A stretch of DNA of 64,000 bases from Acinetobacter sp. SFB (GCF_001647545.1 NZ_LSZH01000014.1:160827-224826), one strand, 5' to 3'. Positions 19,838 through 28,831 are shown, counted from the first letter of the stretch. Notes: generated by a model from the sequence alone, not told the origin. Numbers and translations are program-made.

Positions 19838-19878
19838 CTTAATACCGAACTTCTTGTCCCTTTAAGAAGTTTAGACGA

Positions 19879-19927
19879 AGCCTAATCCTCTCAATGTCGA
19901 ATTTAACATTAAGATGATTAGGCTTTT
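19879..19927 (+). terminator. Terminator upstream of gltX
   Basis: A 9-bp stem AGCCTAATC/GATTAGGCT encloses a second small inverted repeat (AATGT/ACATT) and is followed by five T residues. It ends the small exported protein gene. Confidence 0.75.
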
Positions 19928-19937
19928 TCGTTATAAT
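19909..19937 (+). promoter_or_regulatory. Likely gltX promoter
   Basis: A perfect -10 hexamer TATAAT at 19932-19937 lies 17 bp after a partial -35 match TTAAGA (19909-19914) and 32 bp before the gltX ATG. It overlaps the preceding terminator. This is inferred from consensus only. Confidence 0.5.
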
Positions 19938-19969
19938 ACTTTCTATTCACATTCTGAAAAATATTCATT

Positions 19970-21478
19970 ATGACTGTTCGTACTCGTATTGCCCCTTCTC
20001 CTACAGGCTTCCCACATGTAGGCACTGCCTACATTGCCTTGTTTAACTTATGTTTTGCCAAACAGCATGGTGGAGAGTTTATTCTTCGTATTGAAGACAC
20101 CGATCAACTTCGCTCAACTCCTGAATCTGAAAAAATGATTTTAGATTCATTGCGTTGGTTAGGTTTGAATTGGTCAGAAGGTCCCGATATTGGTGGCCCT
20201 CATGCCCCATATCGTCAATCTGAACGTATGGACATCTATAAAAAATATGCTTTAGAACTTGTTGAAAAGGGTCATGCATTTTACTGCTTCGCAACAAGTG
20301 AAGATTTGGATCAGATGCGTACTGAACAGCAAGCTCGCGGCGAAAGCCCACGTTACGACGGTCGTGGTTTACTTTTATCTGAAGATGAAGTTCAACGTCG
20401 TTTAGCTGCAGGCGAAGCGCACGTTATTCGTATGAAAGTACCCGCTGAAGGTAGCTGTAAATTTGACGATATGCTGCGTGGCGAAGTGGAAATTCCATGG
20501 GCGCAAGTCGATATGCAAATTTTGCTTAAAACCGATGGCTTGCCAACGTACCATTTGGCCAATGTGGTCGATGACCATTTAATGCAAATTACCCATGTGA
20601 TCCGTGGTGAAGAATGGATTCCATCTGCACCTAAACACCAATTATTGTACCAATACTTTGGTTGGAATATGCCTGTGCTTTGTCACATGCCATTATTACG
20701 TAATCCGGATAAATCAAAACTGTCTAAACGTAAAAACCCAACTTCAATCAATTACTATAAAGACATCGGCGTACTTCCAGAGGCGTTATTAAACTATTTA
20801 GGCCGGATGGGCTGGTCAATGCCGGACGAAAGTGAAAAATTCACTTTGGCAGAAATGATTGAACATTTCGACATTAAGCGTGTATCGCTCGGTGGTCCAA
20901 TCTTTGATGTAGAAAAGCTCAACTGGCTCAATGGTCAGTGGATTAAAGCGCTCTCTCCTGCTGAATTGTTAAATACACTTTTGGCCTGGAAAGCAGACCG
21001 TAAAATGTTGGAAGACATTGCTGCTGCGATTCAACCGCGTATCAACTTGCTGTCTGAAGCGGTGAACTGGGCTGGCTTCTACTTCAACCAATTCCCGCAA
21101 TTGTCTAAAGAACAATTTGAAAGCAAAAAATTGTCTGAAGAACAGGTTCGTCAAAGCCTGCAATTCGCGATTTGGCGTTTAGAAAGCTTATTTAGCTGGA
21201 ATAACGATACGGTTAGCCAAACATTAATGGACTTGGCAACTCAGATGGAAGTTAAGCTTCGTGATTTCATGCCTGCTTTCTTTATTGCCATTGCCGGTTC
21301 GACCAGTTCAACCCCGGTTATGCAGTCAATGGTGACCATTGGACCTGATTTAACTTTTTCCCGTTTACGTCATGCACTTGAAATTGTTGGCGTTCCGAGT
21401 AAAAAAGAAGCAAAAGTTTGGGAAAAACTCAATGAAAGCTTAAAATTGCCGAAAAATGACGCAGTTGATGAAGCATAA
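19970..21478 (+). CDS. gltX: Glutamyl-tRNA synthetase
   Basis: Charges tRNA-Glu with glutamate in the cytoplasm. Class I synthetase signatures are visible: [21 protein letters not shown] (HIGH-type), [13 protein letters not shown], and the KMSKS-type [13 protein letters not shown]-terminal anticodon-binding helical domain follows. The length is 502 residues. It lies directly upstream of tRNA-Ala and of its own substrate tRNA-Glu(UUC). A palindrome separates the stop codon from the tRNA genes. Confidence 0.97.
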   Translation: MTVRTRIAPSPTGFPHVGTAYIALFNLCFAKQHGGEFILRIEDTDQLRSTPESEKMILDSLRWLGLNWSEGPDIGGPHAPYRQSERMDIYKKYALELVEKGHAFYCFATSEDLDQMRTEQQARGESPRYDGRGLLLSEDEVQRRLAAGEAHVIRMKVPAEGSCKFDDMLRGEVEIPWAQVDMQILLKTDGLPTYHLANVVDDHLMQITHVIRGEEWIPSAPKHQLLYQYFGWNMPVLCHMPLLRNPDKSKLSKRKNPTSINYYKDIGVLPEALLNYLGRMGWSMPDESEKFTLAEMIEHFDIKRVSLGGPIFDVEKLNWLNGQWIKALSPAELLNTLLAWKADRKMLEDIAAAIQPRINLLSEAVNWAGFYFNQFPQLSKEQFESKKLSEEQVRQSLQFAIWRLESLFSWNNDTVSQTLMDLATQMEVKLRDFMPAFFIAIAGSTSSTPVMQSMVTIGPDLTFSRLRHALEIVGVPSKKEAKVWEKLNESLKLPKNDAVDEA

Positions 21479-21490
21479 GTGATTTTATAG

Positions 21491-21519
21491 TTGACGTGTG
21501 GACGCAATATCCCTAATAT
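21491..21519 (+). promoter_or_regulatory. Promoter for the tRNA-Ala/tRNA-Glu unit
   Basis: TTGACG at 21491-21496 and TAATAT at 21514-21519 are separated by exactly 17 bp. The bases after the -10 (TGCGTCC) are GC-rich, as in stringently controlled stable-RNA promoters. A transcript would start about 10 bp before tRNA-Ala. The promoter lies within a perfect palindrome. Confidence 0.6.
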
Positions 21520-21530
21520 TGCGTCCACAC
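21496..21530. repeat. Perfect 15-bp inverted repeat between gltX and tRNA-Ala
   Basis: GTGTGGACGCAATAT at 21496-21510 is repeated exactly in inverse orientation at 21516-21530, with a 5-nt CCCTA spacer. No T-run follows, so it is not a standard terminator. It overlaps the presumed -10 hexamer, so it may be an operator site, a 3' end hairpin for gltX, or both. Confidence 0.8.
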
Positions 21531-21535
21531 AGACT

Positions 21536-21611
21536 GGGGTCATAGCTCAGTTGGTAGAGCGCTACAATGGCATTGTAGAGGTCAGGAGTTCGATCCTCCT
21601 TGACTCCACCA
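21536..21611 (+). tRNA. tRNA-Ala (GGC)
   Basis: A 76-nt cloverleaf with acceptor GGGGTCA/TGACTCC and D-arm AGCTCAGTTGGTAGAGC. The anticodon stem CTACA/TGTAG holds the loop ATGGCAT, so the anticodon is GGC. The T-arm contains GTTCGATCC, and CCA is encoded. It is co-transcribed with tRNA-Glu. Confidence 0.96.
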
Positions 21612-21641
21612 TCTCATGTTTTACCTGTGTTGCCTCGATAA

Positions 21642-21717
21642 GTCCCTATCGTCTAGAGGCCTAGGACATCGCCCTTTCACGGCGGTAACCGGGGTTCGAA
21701 TCCCCGTAGGGACGCCA
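21642..21717 (+). tRNA. tRNA-Glu (UUC)
   Basis: A 76-nt cloverleaf with acceptor GTCCCTA/TAGGGAC, anticodon arm CGCCCTTTCACGGCG giving anticodon TTC, T-arm GGGGTTCGAATCCCC, discriminator G and encoded CCA. It lies 30 bp after tRNA-Ala and is followed by a terminator. Confidence 0.97.
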
Positions 21718-21727
21718 AATTCAAAAA

Positions 21728-21755
21728 AGCCACTGACCTATTCAGTGGCTTTTTT
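21728..21755 (+). terminator. Terminator after tRNA-Glu
   Basis: A 9-bp perfect stem AGCCACTGA/TCAGTGGCT with a CCTAT loop is followed by six T residues, ending the tRNA unit. Confidence 0.9.
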
Positions 21756-21838
21756 ACGACCTGTATAATCACAATTAATCGAGCAGTAAAAAAACTGGTT
21801 CACCAACCTCATCTGATTCTTAGTTGATTCTTACCCAG

Positions 21839-21946
21839 TTACTTACGAGAAACTGCCAAGCTACAGATATACAGCGTTATGGTAATCAATAAGCCAAAAA
21901 TGCCACCGATATATGTTCCTAGTAAAATAAAAGCAATCCACCACAT
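21839..21946 (-). CDS. Small single-pass membrane protein (35 aa), putative
   Basis: A 35-codon minus-strand frame from ATG 21944-21946 to TAA 21839-21841. The product is almost entirely hydrophobic (MWWIAFILLGTYIGG, then IFGLLITITLYICSLAV) and ends in the basic SRK, consistent with a small inner-membrane protein with a positive C-terminal anchor. No clear Shine-Dalgarno sequence precedes the start. It occupies the otherwise empty space between the tRNA unit and the zinc-ribbon gene. The call rests only on composition. Confidence 0.4.
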   Translation of the reverse strand: MWWIAFILLGTYIGGIFGLLITITLYICSLAVSRK

Positions 21947-22137
21947 AGTAATAATCTAGTTTTAATTCAAAACACTTATTTTAGTACATATTTTCACCAT
22001 TTAAAATATAACAACAGAACGTTCAAATGAAGCGTCATGCGCTGCCTATTCCGTTCATAGTGCTGATGCCAAGTATATTTTTGCTTTCTGTGGCATTCCG
22101 ATTAGAATAACCCATAGATTAGAATTATGGAGTTGCA

Positions 22138-22479
22138 ATGCAATACCGTTGCCCAAAATGCCAAAGCCCTAAAATTATGCCTGTTGCACAATCCGGCGGA
22201 CCTGCGGTACGACCAGTAGTCCCTAAAAGTTTAGTCTTTTTAATTCCTGCTGTTTTCATCTTATTGCTGTTGGTTTTAATTAGTATTGCAATGTGGATTT
22301 TTGGCGATGGCGCCGGCACTACCCTGCAATCAGCAACAGTGGCGGTATTTGTACTGTGTTTGATTGCAGGCTTTCTGTTCTACCGCGACCTGCCCGACTT
22401 TAGAATCTCGATGCAAGGTTTTATGCAGTCTCAAAAAAAATGGAAATGTCGTGAATGCAATCACGAGTGGGAAATTTAA
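22138..22479 (+). CDS. Zinc-ribbon membrane protein, function unknown
   Basis: A 113-residue protein with an N-terminal half ribbon (CPKC, Cys5 and Cys8), two transmembrane helices (about residues 32-55 and 64-81), and a C-terminal half ribbon (CREC, followed by HEW). Both cysteine pairs face the same side of the membrane in a two-helix hairpin, so they could together bind one zinc ion. The function is unknown. It is convergent with the czcD-like gene. Confidence 0.75.
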   Translation: MQYRCPKCQSPKIMPVAQSGGPAVRPVVPKSLVFLIPAVFILLLLVLISIAMWIFGDGAGTTLQSATVAVFVLCLIAGFLFYRDLPDFRISMQGFMQSQKKWKCRECNHEWEI

Positions 22480-22491
22480 AATAAAACTGCT

Positions 22492-22531
22492 TTCACATCA
22501 GCCCCATGTTCAGTCGTCGTGCTGATGTGAA
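22492..22531 (-). terminator. Inverted repeat at the 3' end of the czcD-like gene
   Basis: A perfect 11-bp inverted repeat TTCACATCAGC/GCTGATGTGAA has its right arm inside the last codons of the czcD-like gene and its stop codon in the 18-nt loop. On the minus strand it is followed by AGCAGTTTTATTTTA, so it may be a weak terminator between the convergent genes. Confidence 0.5.
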
Positions 22532-23472
22532 TCTTCATGCTGATGAGGAGATTGTTGTGGATTGTCATCCGGCTGACCATATGAATGCGCAAGACATTCA
22601 TCCTCTTCAATTTGTAGCGTCATTTCAGTAATGCCATGGATATGGCTTAACATTTCCAAAGCCTGCTGATACAGGGCATTACGATCAGCCTGTGGCGCAT
22701 ACAAATGTACGGTCAGATGCACATTCTTCGAAGTAATCGCCCAAACCTTGAGTTGATGAATACTTTCGACATCTTTTAAACTCAGCAGATCATTACGCAG
22801 TTTTTCAATATCAATTTCTTCCGGCACACCTTCAAGCAAAATATTGATACTTTGCTTCAATAAAACCCAGGTTCGAGGCAGTACCCAAAAACCAATCAGT
22901 ACCGCAATTAAGGTATCAACCCAAACCCAGTGAGTGAAATAAATAATCACTGCCCCAATAAACACGCCTACAGAACCTACAGCATCACTCAAGACCTCCA
23001 AATATGCCCCTTTTATATTCAAACTGTCCTGACTACTTGAAAATAGAATTTTCATCGAAATCAGATTAATGATCAGGCCTATAATCGCCACGATCATCAT
23101 TCCCACACTTTGAATTTCAGGCGGATTGGAGAAACGCTGATAGGCCTCATACAAAATATACATCGCCACGACAAATAGCATCGATGCATTAAACAAAGCT
23201 GCCAGAATTTCAAAGCGCTGATAGCCAAAAGTACGCTTATTATCGGCAGGAAGCTTGCCTATTTTTATCGCCACCAGTGCTATCGCAAGCGCAGCAGCAT
23301 CCGTAAACATATGGGCTGCATCAGAGAGTAAAGCCAAACTTTGCGTAATAAAACCGGCGATCACTTCTACAATTAAAAATGTAGTGGTCAGCACCAAGGC
23401 AAAGGTTAATTTCTTGGCATTATTTTCGGTCACAACCGCATGACTATGATCATGTCCGTGAGCTGTACTCAT
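22510..23472 (-). CDS. Cation diffusion facilitator (CzcD/ZitB-like zinc efflux)
   Basis: Inner-membrane proton-coupled exporter for Zn2+ and probably Co2+ or Cd2+. The 320-residue protein has a His-rich N-terminus (HGHDHSH), six transmembrane helices, and the CDF metal sites SDAAHMFTDA in helix 2 and EVLSDAVGS in helix 5. A cytoplasmic domain with VPEEIDIEKL is followed by a His/Asp-rich tail (HQHEDSHQHDD). The start is supported by AAGGAG eight bases upstream. No regulator is adjacent. Metal specificity cannot be fixed from sequence alone. Confidence 0.92.
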   Translation of the reverse strand: MSTAHGHDHSHAVVTENNAKKLTFALVLTTTFLIVEVIAGFITQSLALLSDAAHMFTDAAALAIALVAIKIGKLPADNKRTFGYQRFEILAALFNASMLFVVAMYILYEAYQRFSNPPEIQSVGMMIVAIIGLIINLISMKILFSSSQDSLNIKGAYLEVLSDAVGSVGVFIGAVIIYFTHWVWVDTLIAVLIGFWVLPRTWVLLKQSINILLEGVPEEIDIEKLRNDLLSLKDVESIHQLKVWAITSKNVHLTVHLYAPQADRNALYQQALEMLSHIHGITEMTLQIEEDECLAHSYGQPDDNPQQSPHQHEDSHQHDD

Positions 23473-23669
23473 TTTAAAGCTCCTTATTATTTTTAGATAA
23501 TTTAACTTATTACCACTGTTTTAACATCATATGACTATCTGGTTAAATTTTATAAAGCCAATAAAATATTTATATATTCTATAAACAGCCAATTACAAAT
23601 CATTCATTTGAAAAATAAATAAAAACCTCCAATTCAACACTTCAAGAAAGTCAGGATCTACGTAATGCA

Positions 23670-23870
23670 ATGTGGTTTTACCTCCGCGCAGCATTAAGAG
23701 GAGATAAAGAAGCTCAATATAAAATGGGTTTAAGCGATCTAAATGGTCAGTTAGGTTTAGTCCGTAGCTATATTCATGCAGAGCAGTGCTTAGAGCAAGC
23801 TGCACACCAAGGTCATCCTGATGCGAAAGCGGAATTGCAAAAAGCTTTTGACAGGTTGGCCTTTTGCTAA
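23670..23870 (+). CDS. Sel1-repeat-like small protein; start uncertain
   Basis: The frame encodes a Sel1/TPR-like pair of helices (WFYLRAALRGDKEAQYKMGL and AEQCLEQAAHQGHPDAKAEL). The frame stays open upstream of ATG 23670 for about thirteen plausible codons (reading TSNSTLQESQDLRNA) back to an in-frame TAA, but that extension contains no ATG, GTG or TTG; its first codon is ATA. No good ribosome-binding site precedes ATG 23670. The gene may therefore have lost its original start codon and be N-terminally truncated or silent. A strong terminator follows. Confidence 0.55.
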   Translation: MWFYLRAALRGDKEAQYKMGLSDLNGQLGLVRSYIHAEQCLEQAAHQGHPDAKAELQKAFDRLAFC

Positions 23871-23881
23871 AAAATGTAAAT

Positions 23882-23911
23882 AAAAAAACCAGCCCTCAGG
23901 CTGGTTTTTTT
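23882..23911. terminator. Bidirectional terminator between Sel1-like gene and ettA
   Basis: Stem CCAGCC/GGCTGG with a CTCA loop is extended by an A7/T7 pairing, giving T-runs on both strands between the convergent genes. Confidence 0.9.
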
Positions 23912-23931
23912 ATTTACATCAAAATAAGCAA

Positions 23932-25590
23932 TTAACCAATTTTTTTGTATTTAGAACGCTTTTGTGCAGCAGCATCACCTAAACGTGCCTGGCGATATGC
24001 TTCATATTCAGCATAGTTACCCGCATAGAATTCAGGCTGTTCATTTTCAAACGACAAGATGTGTGTTGCAATACGGTCTAGGAACCAACGGTCATGCGAT
24101 ACCACCATTACGGTACCCGGGAATACAAGAATTGCATCCTCCAGCGCACGTAACGTTTCGATATCCAAGTCGTTTGATGGCTCATCCAGCAAGATTACGT
24201 TTGCGCCTTGCTGCAAGACTTTTGCAAGTTGCAGACGGTTACGCTCACCACCAGACAAGCTGCCAACACGTTTTTGCTGATCTTGGCCTTTAAAGTTGAA
24301 ACGACCGATATAAGCACGTGATGCGATTTCGTAATCGCCCACTTTCAAGATATCTAAACCACCAGAAATTTCTTCCCAAACGGTTTTATTGTCATCCAAA
24401 GTATCACGCAACTGCCCTACGTAAGCCACTTTAACTGACTCACCCAGAGTTACCGTACCGGTATCAGGTTGTTGCTCGCCGGTCATCATACGGAACAGTG
24501 TGGTTTTACCTGCACCGTTAGGACCAACAATACCTACAATCGCAGTCGGTGGCACAGAGAAGGTTAAGTTCTCATAAAGCAAACGACCATCAAATGATTT
24601 ACTAATGCCTTCAACATCTACCACCTTGTTCCCTAAGCGTGGGCCAGGTGGAATGTAGATTTCAGAAGTTTCGTTACGTTGCTGGAATTCTTTAGAGTTC
24701 AACTCTTCAAAACGTTCCATACGCGCTTTATTTTTCTTTTGCTGACCTTTAGCATTTGAACGAACCCATTCAAGTTCTTTCTTTAATGCTTTCGCAAAAG
24801 ATTCTTCCTGCTTGTTCTCTTGCTCTAAACGGGCATTTTTCTGTTCCAACCAAGACGAATAGTTGCCTTGGTAAGGAATACCATGTCCACGGTCAAGCTC
24901 CAGAATCCACTCGGCCACGTTATCCAAGAAATAACGGTCATGCGTAATCGCAACAATTGTACCGGCAAAGTCTTTCAAGAAACGTTCTAACCAAGTTACA
25001 GATTCTGCATCTAAATGGTTAGTCGGTTCATCAAGAAGCAACATGTCCGGTTTAGAAAGCAATAAACGACACAATGCAACACGGCGACGTTCACCACCTG
25101 AAAGCAGGTTTACATCTGCATCCCAAGCTGGAAGGTTTAATGCAGCTGCTGCCTGATCCATTTGATTGCTTAGGTTATGTGCATCCCAAGTCTGGATAAT
25201 CGCTTCTAACTTCTCTTGTTCTTTGGCAAGTGCATCAAAGTCAGCATCTTCTGCTGCATATTCTGCAAATACTTCATCCAGACGTGCCAAAGCATCTAGA
25301 GGTTCACGTAAACCATCTTCAACGTTACCACGAACGTCTTTATTTGGATCTAATGGTGGTTCCTGCTCAAGATAACCGATTTTAATACCCGGTTGAGCAC
25401 GTGCTTCACCTGAGAAATCTTTATCTACGCCCGCCATAATACGAAGCAAGGTCGATTTACCTGCACCGTTTAAACCAAGCACACCAATTTTTGCACCTGG
25501 GAAAAATGATAAAGAGATGTCTTTCAGGATTTCGCGCTTAGGCGGAACCATCTTCGACACACGGTTCATCGTGTAAATATATTGGGCCAC
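23932..25590 (-). CDS. ettA: Energy-dependent translational throttle protein EttA (ABC-F)
   Basis: ABC-F ATPase that binds the ribosomal E site and gates entry into elongation according to energy status. There are two ABC domains. The first has Walker A GLNGAGKST and signature LLSGGERRRVAL. The second has GPNGAGKTT and GSLSGGERNRLQLA with LDEPSNDLDIETL. The P-site tRNA interaction linker is Lys/Arg-rich (RSNAKGQQKKNKARMERFEE). The length is 552 residues. The start is GTG at 25588-25590, with GAGGAG upstream. It is monocistronic. Confidence 0.95.
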   Translation of the reverse strand: MAQYIYTMNRVSKMVPPKREILKDISLSFFPGAKIGVLGLNGAGKSTLLRIMAGVDKDFSGEARAQPGIKIGYLEQEPPLDPNKDVRGNVEDGLREPLDALARLDEVFAEYAAEDADFDALAKEQEKLEAIIQTWDAHNLSNQMDQAAAALNLPAWDADVNLLSGGERRRVALCRLLLSKPDMLLLDEPTNHLDAESVTWLERFLKDFAGTIVAITHDRYFLDNVAEWILELDRGHGIPYQGNYSSWLEQKNARLEQENKQEESFAKALKKELEWVRSNAKGQQKKNKARMERFEELNSKEFQQRNETSEIYIPPGPRLGNKVVDVEGISKSFDGRLLYENLTFSVPPTAIVGIVGPNGAGKTTLFRMMTGEQQPDTGTVTLGESVKVAYVGQLRDTLDDNKTVWEEISGGLDILKVGDYEIASRAYIGRFNFKGQDQQKRVGSLSGGERNRLQLAKVLQQGANVILLDEPSNDLDIETLRALEDAILVFPGTVMVVSHDRWFLDRIATHILSFENEQPEFYAGNYAEYEAYRQARLGDAAAQKRSKYKKIG

Positions 25591-25897
25591 GTAGGACTCC
25601 TCTATAGAAAAAACAACATTCGCATAACCATAATATTATGCGAACAAATAATTGCCGACATTATACGATGAAAGCGCTGAAAAAATAAGGCATAGCTCGC
25701 ATCTTCAATAGAATGTTACAACTCAGGACACGTTTATTTTTTAAACATATTAACCCAACCTGAAACTGGTTCAAGCTGAAGTGAAAAATGATCACTGATA
25801 TAAATATTCCAGATAACAATTTCACTTAAATAGCACTTTGATTCATATATAGAAATGCTAAACTTGATCAAATTTAACTCACGAAGATGAAGTAAAC
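25591..25897. promoter_or_regulatory. Divergent control region of ettA and metY
   Basis: On the minus strand a TATAAT (complement of 25660-25665) could be the ettA -10 box. A perfect 9-bp inverted repeat TTCGCATAA/TTATGCGAA (25619-25627 and 25636-25644) lies just downstream of it, in the ettA 5' untranslated region. The rest holds no recognisable gene; the metY promoter is not evident. Confidence 0.4.
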
Positions 25898-27175
25898 ATG
25901 ACCTATAAAGACGAAACCCTTGCCATTCATGCCGGCTATAGTCCAGACCCCACCACAAAAGCGGTGGCTGTACCAATTTATCAGACTACATCTTATGCCT
26001 TTGACAATACTCAACATGGGGCCGATTTATTTGATTTAAAGGTTCAGGGCAATATCTACACCCGTATTATGAATCCGACTACTGCGGTTCTAGAGCAACG
26101 CCTGGCTGCACTCGAAGGCGGTATTGGTGCATTGGCTTTAGCTTCCGGCATGTCAGCCATTACCTATGCCATTCAGACCATTGCCGAAGTGGGCGACAAT
26201 ATTGCCTCGGTTTCGACTTTATATGGCGGAACTTACAACCTGTTTGCACACACTTTGCCAAAACAAGGCATTGAAGTCCGTTTCTTTGATTACCAAGATC
26301 CGGAAGCGCTACGCGGTCTGATTGATGAGAAAACCAAACTGGTATTTGTGGAATCCATCGGCAATCCACTGGGGAATATCATCGACCTGGAAGCGATTGC
26401 GAAAATTGCGCATGAATATGGCGTTCCGGTCGTTGTCGATAACACTGTTGCCACCCCTGCTCTGCTGAAACCCTTTGAACATGGCGCAGATATCGTGGTG
26501 CATTCACTGACCAAATATATTGGCGGTCATGGCAATTCGATTGGCGGTGCCATTGTGGATAGCGGTAAATTTCCTTGGGGCAAATATCCTGAACGCTTCA
26601 AAGTGCTGAATACACCTGATCCGAGTTATCACGGGGTGAATTATGTGGAAGCTTTAGGTGAAGCAGCATATATCGCGCGTGCCCGTGTGGTGCCATTACG
26701 CAATACCGGTGCCGCCATTAGTCCTCTCAGCGTCTTCCTGATTCTGCAAGGTTTGGAAACTTTGAATTTACGTATGGAGCGTCATACTGAAAATGCGCAA
26801 AAGGTGGCGGAGTATTTAAAGCAGCATCCTAAAGTAAAATGGGTCAATTACGCTGGCCTGAAAGATCACCCACAGCATGCTTTGGCACAAAAATATGTGA
26901 AAGGTAAACCATCTGCAATTCTGTCTTTTGGGGTACAAGATGGTCTTGCAGGCGGTACTCGCTTTATTGACGCGCTGCAACTCTTTACCCGTCTGGTGAA
27001 TATTGGAGATGCAAAAAGTCTGGCTTGTCACCCTGCGACCACCACCCATCGTCAGTTGAATGAAGAAGAATTGAAGTCTGCAGGTGTCAGCACAGATATG
27101 GTTCGCTTATCGGTTGGGATTGAACATATTGATGATTTAATTGCAGATTTGGAACAGGCACTGGCTCAAGTTTAA
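25898..27175 (+). CDS. metY: O-acetylhomoserine sulfhydrylase (aminocarboxypropyltransferase)
   Basis: PLP enzyme of the Cys/Met metabolism family that makes homocysteine directly from O-acetylhomoserine and sulfide. The 425-residue product has [22 protein letters not shown], the glycine-rich ALASGMSAI, and the PLP lysine in [11 protein letters not shown] (Lys206). The large insertion with [22 protein letters not shown] is characteristic of MetY and absent from MetB. It stands alone between ettA and acr1. Confidence 0.93.
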   Translation: MTYKDETLAIHAGYSPDPTTKAVAVPIYQTTSYAFDNTQHGADLFDLKVQGNIYTRIMNPTTAVLEQRLAALEGGIGALALASGMSAITYAIQTIAEVGDNIASVSTLYGGTYNLFAHTLPKQGIEVRFFDYQDPEALRGLIDEKTKLVFVESIGNPLGNIIDLEAIAKIAHEYGVPVVVDNTVATPALLKPFEHGADIVVHSLTKYIGGHGNSIGGAIVDSGKFPWGKYPERFKVLNTPDPSYHGVNYVEALGEAAYIARARVVPLRNTGAAISPLSVFLILQGLETLNLRMERHTENAQKVAEYLKQHPKVKWVNYAGLKDHPQHALAQKYVKGKPSAILSFGVQDGLAGGTRFIDALQLFTRLVNIGDAKSLACHPATTTHRQLNEEELKSAGVSTDMVRLSVGIEHIDDLIADLEQALAQV

Positions 27176-27198
27176 TATTTTGTCAACGATTTTAAATC

Positions 27199-27228
27199 GA
27201 ACTTTCTTCCTCATCGGGAAGAAAGTTC
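27199..27228 (+). terminator. Hairpin after metY
   Basis: A perfect 12-bp stem GAACTTTCTTCC/GGAAGAAAGTTC with a TCATCG loop lies 24 bp after the metY stop. The T-tract after it is imperfect (TGTATTTATT). The remaining 260 bp before acr1 are AT-rich with no further structure seen. Confidence 0.65.
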
Positions 27229-27490
27229 TGTATTTATTCAGTACTTTTTACTTATTTCTCTTTGCTTTGTTTTGAAATCATGGTAGAAATTAAGTAATAA
27301 GAAGAACAATAATAGAGCAATTACTCTAATTATATTTGTAAATTCAACAACTTATTTATAGATTTTTTTTAAACATTGGTTATCATAACCCAGATGAGAA
27401 GAGCTCAATTCCCCAATATTTTGAGCCAAATAATCAACTACAAAAAACATAATCTAGAATTTAGTTTTATTTAAATCAGGAAAAAACAGC

Positions 27491-28378
27491 GTGAATTCAA
27501 GACTAGAGAAACTCTTTCGAAATCGAGTTAACGGCAAAGTGGTTTTAATCACAGGTGCATCCAGTGGTATTGGCTTAACTGCTGCACATAAACTTGCCGA
27601 TGCAGGCGCACACGTTTTATTGTTGGCGCGTACCAAAGACACATTAGATCAAGTTAAACAAGAAATTGAAGCAAAAGGTGGACAGGCTTCAGTGTTTCCA
27701 TGTGATTTAAATAACATGGAATCGATTGATGAAGTTTCTAAACAGGTTTTAGAATCTGTCGATCATATTGATATTTTAATTAATAATGCAGGACGTTCTA
27801 TTCGCCGTGCAGTACATGAATCGTCCGATCGTTTCCATGATTTTGAACGCACCATGCAACTGAATTACTTTGGCGCAATCCGTTTGGTGATGAATATTTT
27901 GCCGCAGATGATGATTCGTCGCGATGGTCATATTATTAATATCAGCTCAATCGGTGTATTGGCCAATGCGACCCGTTTTTCAGCTTATGTCGCATCTAAA
28001 GCTGCCTTGGATGCATTCAGCCGCTGTCTGTCTGCAGAAGTTCATTCGCATAAAATTGCGATTACTTCGGTTTACATGCCATTGGTACGCACCCCAATGA
28101 TTGCACCAACCAAAATTTATAAATATGTACCTACACTTTCGCCGGAGCAGGCAGCAGATCTCATTGCTTATGCCATTGTAAAACGTCCGAAGAAAGTAGC
28201 GACTCACTTAGGCCGTTTGGCTTCTATCACCTACTCTATCGCACCAGATATCAATAACAAGTTGATGTCGATTGGTTATAACCTGTTCCCAAGCTCTTCA
28301 GCTTCGGTGGGTGAACCACAGAAATTGAATTGGGTACAAAAAGCGTATGCACGTCTGTTCCCGGGTGAACATTGGTAA
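27491..28378 (+). CDS. acr1: Fatty acyl-CoA reductase Acr1 (SDR family)
   Basis: NADPH-dependent reduction of long-chain acyl-CoA to fatty aldehyde, the first dedicated step towards wax esters in Acinetobacter. The 295-residue protein has the cofactor motif TGASSGIG at 21-28, NNAGRSIRRAVHES, and the catalytic pair Tyr166/Lys170 in SAYVASKAAL. It closely follows the known Acr1 sequence, including SSIGVLANATRFSAY, MPLVRTPMIAPTKIYKYVPT, and the C-terminal ARLFPGEHW. The start is GTG at 27491, preceded by CAGGAAAA. It is monocistronic with its own terminator. Confidence 0.92.
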   Translation: MNSRLEKLFRNRVNGKVVLITGASSGIGLTAAHKLADAGAHVLLLARTKDTLDQVKQEIEAKGGQASVFPCDLNNMESIDEVSKQVLESVDHIDILINNAGRSIRRAVHESSDRFHDFERTMQLNYFGAIRLVMNILPQMMIRRDGHIINISSIGVLANATRFSAYVASKAALDAFSRCLSAEVHSHKIAITSVYMPLVRTPMIAPTKIYKYVPTLSPEQAADLIAYAIVKRPKKVATHLGRLASITYSIAPDINNKLMSIGYNLFPSSSASVGEPQKLNWVQKAYARLFPGEHW

Positions 28379-28395
28379 AATATTTTGAAATGAAG

Positions 28396-28419
28396 GCCAG
28401 TCATGAGACTGGCTTTTTT
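28396..28419 (+). terminator. Terminator after acr1
   Basis: Stem GCCAGTC/GACTGGC with an ATGA loop, followed by six T residues. Confidence 0.9.
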
Positions 28420-28458
28420 ATGTTATAAACAGGCATCATTTTTTGCTTTTAGATTTTT

Positions 28459-28773
28459 ATGCGGATTGCTGCTGTTATTTTTCAATATGCCTGTTTGGCT
28501 TTTGCCCTGTTCCTTTGCTCCCGAATAGCAACCTCTCTCTATCAACAAGATTATCAATTGATGGAGATCGTCAGTGATGTCGGTAGTATTTTAATTTGTA
28601 TCGATCTGGCTATCTTTTTACATTTCAATAAGTCGATGGCATCGATAAAACTGAGAGGATCTGCTCAACAGTCTCCTGTACAAATTTCAAGACTAGAAAA
28701 AGTAAGTCGTAAATTAGGGCATTTGGGTATTATGCTGATTATTTGCAGTTGGATTGTGCCAAAGCTGGTATAA
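28459..28773 (+). CDS. Small membrane protein, function unknown
   Basis: A 104-residue protein with about three hydrophobic helices (residues 4-24, 39-55 and 88-102) and a basic cytoplasmic-type loop (KSMASIKLRG...SRLEKVSRKLG). It belongs to no family I recognise. Ribosome-binding signals are weak. It lies 80 bp downstream of acr1 but behind a terminator, and is followed by its own strong terminator. Confidence 0.6.
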   Translation: MRIAAVIFQYACLAFALFLCSRIATSLYQQDYQLMEIVSDVGSILICIDLAIFLHFNKSMASIKLRGSAQQSPVQISRLEKVSRKLGHLGIMLIICSWIVPKLV

Positions 28774-28799
28774 AAAAACCTCCCAAATGGGAGGTTTTT
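28774..28799 (+). terminator. Terminator left of the DUF2806-type gene
   Basis: Stem CCTCCC/GGGAGG with an AAAT loop is extended by A/T pairing. It is almost the same as the hairpin at 29826-29853 on the other side of the next gene. Confidence 0.9.
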
Positions 28800-28831
28800 C
28801 GTTAAGATAATAATAATTAAATCAAATAACT

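Noticed and set aside
23593..23805. 70-codon minus-strand frame opposite the Sel1-like gene
   Set aside because: The opposite strand carries the recognisable Sel1-type repeat; this frame has no family features.
25734..25976. 80-codon minus-strand frame upstream of metY
   Set aside because: It overlaps the start of metY antisense and lacks a ribosome-binding site.
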